This document shows positions 59,125 through 64,000 of a DNA stretch of 64,000 nucleotides, piece by piece (the first letter of the stretch is position 1; each line of letters opens with the position of its first letter). The stretch is from Lucifuga dentata. Lineage: Eukaryota; Chordata; Actinopteri; Ophidiiformes; Bythitidae. Position numbers and translations under genes: made by a program. The notes beneath the pieces were generated by a model. That model was not told the DNA's origin, ran no database searches, and saw only the letters and a list, made by a program, of their open reading frames with translations. The stretch lies in the NCBI GenBank assembly GCA_014773175.1, contig VXCM01001445.1, positions 1 through 64,000 on the forward strand. Reading direction: 5' to 3'.

Positions 59125-59149
59125 AGTAAAAACCTGATCTGTAACTCAC

Positions 59150-59388
59150 CGATGACGTATGTGAGGAGCAGGGCGAGGGTGAGGGTCAGCAGCGAGGCGG
59201 ACAGAGCCGTACACTTCCAGTTGCAGCAGCGATGAGGCTTGTTGAAGGTAAACAGCGGTCTGGTCACACTGCTGCGAGGGAGGGGCCGGGGCGGAGGGGA
59301 GTAGACGGTCCCAGAGGTCAGGGGGTAACCCTGCCCCGCCCCCGACAGTAGAGCCGATGACCCAGAGCCCTGCTTGAAGAGGAAGTGT
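59150..59388 (-). CDS. tenm2: Teneurin-2 exon: end of cytoplasmic domain and transmembrane helix
   Basis: Encodes 79 whole codons with one split base at each end. It starts [14 protein letters not shown], continues through a proline-rich stretch ([13 protein letters not shown], with SH3-ligand-like PxxP motifs), a basic cysteine-containing stop ([10 protein letters not shown]) and a hydrophobic helix ([19 protein letters not shown]). The positive charges before the helix put the N terminus inside the cell, as expected for a type II teneurin. The acceptor is tctcccacag before the first base and the donor is gtgagtt after the last, splitting an Ala/Gly codon after one base. The next exon supplies cc, giving Ala and AVHLLG, so the helix end is shared across the junction. 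A MITE ends about 25 bases past the donor (58654-59124). The upstream exon was not found in the remaining 4.6 kb. Confidence 0.95.
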
Positions 59389-60427
59389 CTGTGGGAGAAA
59401 GTGAAAGAGCTTCAGCAGAAAGAACACCGTGATGGGCTGCGACCTCTCAGAGGCGATTATTTATTACGTCTGTCTGAATCCGATCGTAGCATTCAGGAGG
59501 AAACAATCACAAGAACAGCGTCCTACCCATCCAGGACAGAGGTTCAACGCTTCGCCAATTAGCCTAGCACAGCACAGACATCATGTTCTCTCAGGTAACC
59601 TCCATCTTTTTCTGCTTCCATTTATGCAAATCCACAGTCAGTGAAATTCATTGTCAGTCTGAAGTGTGCCTGACTGAAACTCATTTAAAAGGTCCCCAAG
59701 GTGACAGATTTTTAGAAGAGACCCTCTCCTGCTATTTTTTAAATGATGCATTCAGGCTGGCTCACGACTCAGATATGACAGCTCTCTGTTCCACTGCATG
59801 AAGATCCATTCCTCGCCTTTCAGAAAAGTTTCTAAATACCATTTCTACCAAAGTCTGGCTATTTTAAAGAAAATGGTTATTTCAGATATTTCATGTACAG
59901 CAGACTTGGCTAGTCATCAGGTTTTTAGAGAAGAGCCGAGTCATGACCAGAAATGAGTCGTACTTTTAGTTGCTTCCAGTTTTTCCTTACAAATGAAAGT
60001 CAATGAATTGATATAGGATTTTTGAGGATAAACAGAACATTCCAAGAATGGCAATAATGCCTTTTTATTTGGCTTAGGTAATCTATAGTTTGTGTATGAA
60101 GCTGTGTAAGGAGGCCTGAGCATCTTCCTGCCCTACGGACAGGCTGATTCTACAGGGTTGAATTGTTATTAACCTGAGTTTCTGGTTCATTTAATCATGA
60201 ACCTGAGACTCTGATGGAAGTCTTGCGGTCGGTTACATGACTGAGTCTGAATCGATGGAACATGTTGAGACCAAAACACTTGTTACTCACTTGAGGAGAC
60301 ACAGATTCCTTCGACTCCATGAGGCTATTAGCATGTTTGAGATGAACCAAAATGAAAAGGAACTGATCCTATAAGCACTGCAACGTTTTATAGGTGCTTT
60401 GTTATTGGTGGTGCCAGGATATCGCTG

Positions 60428-60903
60428 TTAAAGGACCATGCCATCCATTTGGCATGTTTGAGCCTAATATATTCAATTTTCATAGACTTTACATTTCTGA
60501 CAATCATTTCCCAAAGGATAAAACTGTATTTCAGTTTTCCTGATATTTTGCAAAATCTCTTAATCTTTCAAAATCAAATATTCAAGTGATACACCCACCT
60601 TAAAAATCCATGTTTCTCCTGCTAATAGTTACACAGCCTTATGAAGTCACGGTCCTTTAAATTTTTCCATAAACACAGGTCTTCTTTTAGGACTATATTC
60701 CCCAGTGGAGGCATACATGTATCAACAAGTTGATTTTAATAGCAGAATGAACTGAAACCAATGGAGGTCTGGAAGGTAGGAAAAACATTTTTAATTCACC
60801 GTTCCAGTAGTATGCTTTGGGAAATGATTGTCAGTAACATTACATGTATGAAAATTGAATATATTAGGCTCAAACATGCAAAATGGGTGGTATTGTCCTT
60901 TAA
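60428..60903 (-). mobile_element. TTAA foldback MITE, copy I (reverse)
   Basis: TTAA at both ends (60428-60431, 60900-60903), core reversed with an internal deletion joining CATACATG to TATCAACAAG. Both termini are intact. Confidence 0.9.
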
Positions 60904-63870
60904 TATCTCAGTCATGGCCTGTCGTCTTGTTTGGTGTGTGAGCTCATTAGTTACATGCAGGCATGTTTGGGATTGTTAGCATCATATGTGGCATTCAAAT
61001 GCTTCATGTTAGCAACAATTCAAGTCCAGTTCTGGATGACTTCAACATGAACCTGATGGACATGTTGGACTGTAGGACAGAAGTGTGTTACTGAAATTAA
61101 CTGACAATGTCCAGCCTAAACCCCTTTCAGACATGCACCATATTGAGCCCAGCTGAAAGAATTCATATGTCGAATTTGCCTGTTTCAGAGTGAAAACATG
61201 CATGTAAAAATACACTCAAATGTACTTTTTGTACAAGATAATGCGTTTCACAACGGCTTATTTGTTCTGTTTTTAATTAAGACAGAAACAAATTCATTAA
61301 AAAGATATAGTGTAAAACCCTACTGTTTACAAATTTAATGACGGGCAAAACTAATGTTAAAGTTTTGTTTAATTTGGTTAAGTTAATTAAGAAAATATTG
61401 TGCAGCTTTTGATTTCTAAATGTAATTGGCCTTTATGTATGTGCATGGAGTTTTGCTTCCTATGTTTGATTGTACGCTGGTCGTTGCTTGTTTGTGTTGT
61501 TGTTTTTTTTCATTCCTTATACCCTGGAGAGGAGTCTACAGGAAAATAAATAAATAAACGAACAAACAAACAAACTCATTCTGTTCATTGGGTGGAAATT
61601 TAACACTTTGTCTCGTGTTTGAAAAGGACCCCTGTCATTTTTCCAGAAAAGCAGCAATTCTTTTAATAGACTGGATTTGATGTTAGAAATTTTTATGTAT
61701 ATTATACTGACCAATCATGCAAGATGAGGAAGTGACTCTTCAACCTCTGTGCCTGATCAACACATCTTTTAGGAACAATAAAATGGCTGGAAATTGGTCT
61801 GATGCAGAAATTAGAGCACCGCTCTTAAACCACGGCAAAGACGAACAAACAGCGAAATGGCGCCGTGAGAAACGTTGATGTTTAAATGGCTCAGGCTCGC
61901 TACAATCTCCCGCCTCATGTATTATATGTAACTTCCTGCTTCACACGGCCTCGCCTGGAAAAGCCAAATATCGCGCCTTTGACCGGAGCCTTTATGACAC
62001 TTTGTGTATCTGAATGGCAAAACGCAGCACTTTATCAGACAGCTAATGCCAGCGATTTAACAGATTCCATGACTGAAAGGCTCTGAACAGCAAGTCACTT
62101 AAACCCTAATTATCCACATTTGGCATCTGCGTGGCTTTAATTCAAAGGCAGAATCTGTGATCCAAATATAAACAAAAGGGTCACACAGACAGCAAACAGC
62201 CAATCAATTAATGCTTTCTGATGCTGTTAAGGCTTTTCATGGAACAACAGGAAAACCAGCCAACTATTTCAATTATAATCAGTTGATAAAAACACAAAGA
62301 TTTCCATCATTAAGACAAACTTGTTAATGATGTTTAGTTCGTGGGCTTTCTTGGGAAGAAAATACAAAAACTGGGACTTTAAGTGTAAACATGCAAGCAA
62401 TGTATCATAACTTATTAATTCAAAGAGGCAAAGTCGAGGAAGAAAACCAGACTAAAAATGTCTCTAAGTGCTGAGATCCCACTTACAATTTAAATTATGT
62501 TCCACGATGAATTAGGAGGAGAGCGATATAGGTGACGAATATAAAGCACGGACATTATTCATAGTTAGTGCACTATAACTAGCTGAACAATGTGTGAAAA
62601 AGTCTTGGCCACAAACTGCACACTATAACTGCTACACAGTGTTCCCACTAGAGACACTATATGAGCCACAGAAATATGGAATAACTCCATTAAAAAATCT
62701 GATGCAGCTCGTTTTCCTCGGAGAAGAAGTCTAAACTTGACAAAATGCTGCGACTGTACGAGGCGCCGCTGTTCTGCTGCGTTGGACTGATATCAAAGAA
62801 TCAAAAACCCCTGGAAGCCACAGAACAATGACTTACCTATTCCCTTTCTGACTCATCAAAGTGACTGCTTAAGTTATACGACTGCCTTATTTAAACTGAG
62901 ATGAGCTTCATTTTCATTATGAACATTTTGTGTTAGATGGCAGATGATGATAGGCAACTAAGATGAAGAGCAATTAATCTAGGTAGCTTTTAATCTATAT
63001 TGTGTTTGGATAATGGAGGGTGGAGGTTGGGAGGTGCTGGAGGGTGTCAGATGAGGAAGCAAAAAATACGGCAGGCAGGAAATTATGTGATATGAAAAAA
63101 TGAAGCAGGACAGATAATTATGTGCAGCTCCAACAGTTGCCAAATTGACTTTCATCAAAAAAACAAAAAGAGCAAAGACAGCTGGAGAAGGGAAACAAAG
63201 AATGGCATATACTACAGAAACCATGAGAAACAGGTAGGACTCATCCTGTTTTTCCCTGCCGTGTTTGTGTAACTTCCTGGCAGCGGTTGCCCTGGGTTAC
63301 TCTCCTGTGGTTAATAGTGTAACTGACCAACTGTGAGTGAACATGTCAGGGCAGGTGTGTGTTCTGCCCATGCAGAGGAGAGATGAGGTCACAGGTAGGG
63401 CCGTGCTCCGTGAAACGGCTCTCAGAGGACACGCTGCTTCCTGACATCAGACCGCAAAAACACATCTCTCCTGACAAGTCATTTAGCCGTGTATTCAGAC
63501 TTCGAGTTATTTCCCTTACAACCTGCCATTCCACACATTCCCAGTGCAATTGCTTTGACTTTTCCAGAATTAGGTTCAATATATTGAAATAAATTGGTGT
63601 AAGCAAGAAAATAAAGTTGGGTACACGCTACGAGATAATTTAGCTGATTTTGGGTCTGATTCCTCCCTTTCAGCGATAGTTCACAAGGTCACAGTTTTGT
63701 TAATTTGTAAAGATTTTATTGCCAGAGTTTTTTAAAAGTGTATTTTACTTCCTCTGATCTGCACCAATTTCAACATGTGAATATTAGGGCGTTTTAGTAC
63801 CTACTTCGTTTTGAGCGTTTGTTTTGGACCCTGGAGGGTTTCCCCCTTAAGTTTGGTTTGTTAAGACATA

Positions 63871-64000
63871 CAGTGGTCCAAAAGTCTGAGACCACTGAGT
63901 TTTGTCTGGTTAAATAACGGTTAAATAAACATATCAAACTTACTTAACACGTCTTCAGATGAACATGCTGAAGGTTACTTAAGGTTGAAGATTAAAGAAA
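63871..64000. mobile_element. Probable Tc1-like element, left end
   Basis: After a TA dinucleotide (63869-63870) the sequence reads CAGTGGTCCAAAAGTCTGAG then ACCACTG, a terminus seen in fish Tc1/mariner elements from memory. The rest lies beyond the window. Confidence 0.5.

Larger units (their letters stand above)
30408..59149 (-). other. tenm2: 28.7-kb intron after the transmembrane exon
   Basis: No coding exon recognised. Repeat-poor stretches: 30640-31400, 31900-32940, 33490-34080, 35830-37550 (except GT runs and one join), 38250-38780, 40530-41690, 44180-44930, 47130-48790, 53070-55480 and 56700-58650. Repeats and candidate elements are listed separately. Confidence 0.7.
1..59388 (-). 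other. tenm2: teneurin-2 gene, internal portion
   Basis: Eight minus-strand exons encode, in order, a proline-rich juxtamembrane tail, a transmembrane helix, a linker and EGF repeats 1-7 (EGF4 incomplete). This is the N-terminal half of a teneurin, a large type II transmembrane adhesion protein of neurons that binds latrophilins and other teneurins. The paralogue call rests on phrases such as [51 protein letters not shown] and [16 protein letters not shown], which fit vertebrate teneurin-2 best from memory of the family. Exons total about 1,450 bases; introns are about 28.7, 13.3, 1.7, 7.6, 1.6, at least 2.1 and 1.8 kb. The gene runs out of the window at both ends: the first cytoplasmic exons lie above 64000, EGF8 onward below 1. 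Fish often have two tenm2 copies; this one cannot be assigned to a or b. Confidence 0.9.
59389..64000 (-). other. tenm2: Intron upstream of the transmembrane exon (incomplete)
   Basis: No upstream cytoplasmic exon was recognised. Contains a TTAA MITE (60428-60903) and a Tc1-like end. 59400-60420 and 60910-63860 show no gene or clear repeat except A-rich tetranucleotides near 61540-61575. Confidence 0.7.

Noticed and set aside
62815..62850. Donor-like gtaagtc on the minus strand, possible upstream exon
   Set aside because: The sequence before it does not read as teneurin cytoplasmic domain and cannot supply the split codon before HFLFK convincingly.
1..64000. tRNA, rRNA or known microRNA genes
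   Set aside because: None recognised by eye on either strand; short tRNA-like pieces in interspersed repeats were too diverged to support.

Overview
The window is vertebrate genomic DNA, most likely from a ray-finned (teleost) fish. The reasons are split coding exons of a vertebrate gene with GT-AG introns, very dense CA/GT and CT/GA microsatellites, and many short decayed DNA transposons of fish type (hAT-like elements with 8-bp target duplications, TTAA-flanked foldback elements, a Tc1-like end). Species cannot be named. About 1.45 kb is coding; I see no second gene.

All convincing coding sequence belongs to one gene on the minus strand, a teneurin, best matched to teneurin-2 (tenm2; the a/b fish paralogue is unresolved). 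In transcript order: 59388-59150 (end of the cytoplasmic domain plus the transmembrane helix), 30407-30234, 16929-16727 and 15066-14859 (juxtamembrane linker), 7249-7148 (EGF1), 5532-5338 (EGF2 and EGF3), 3262-3120 (end of EGF4 and EGF5; 5' part missing at an assembly break) and 1282-1097 (EGF6 and EGF7). Phases agree at every junction I can test. The N-terminal cytoplasmic exons lie beyond 64000, and EGF8 with the rest of the ectodomain lies below position 1. The encoded product is a type II membrane adhesion protein: cytoplasmic tail, one helix, linker, then EGF repeats that form covalent dimers through unpaired cysteines in EGF2 and EGF5.

The rest is intron. 1-16.7 kb holds most exons, with MITEs and microsatellites between them. 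17-30 kb has a hAT element containing a 79-bp minisatellite, a complete TTAA foldback element and repeat-poor stretches. 30.4-59.1 kb is one 28.7-kb intron with more TTAA elements, a CAG/TAA-rich tract, a degenerate LINE with a nested retroposon, a 21-bp minisatellite and several repeat-poor AT-rich stretches that could be conserved regulatory elements. 59.4-64 kb is upstream intron ending in a Tc1-like terminus.

The most interesting signals are: (1) the linker exon at 16727-16929 is boxed in by two hAT insertions, one of which appears to supply the splice branch point; (2) two in-frame, skippable exons have (UG)n tracts as their 3' splice-site tracts; (3) a perfect 59-bp inverted repeat; (4) the TTAA foldback family in both orientations; (5) assembly joins in which a single N separates identical 64-67-bp copies, one of which falsely duplicates a splice site.
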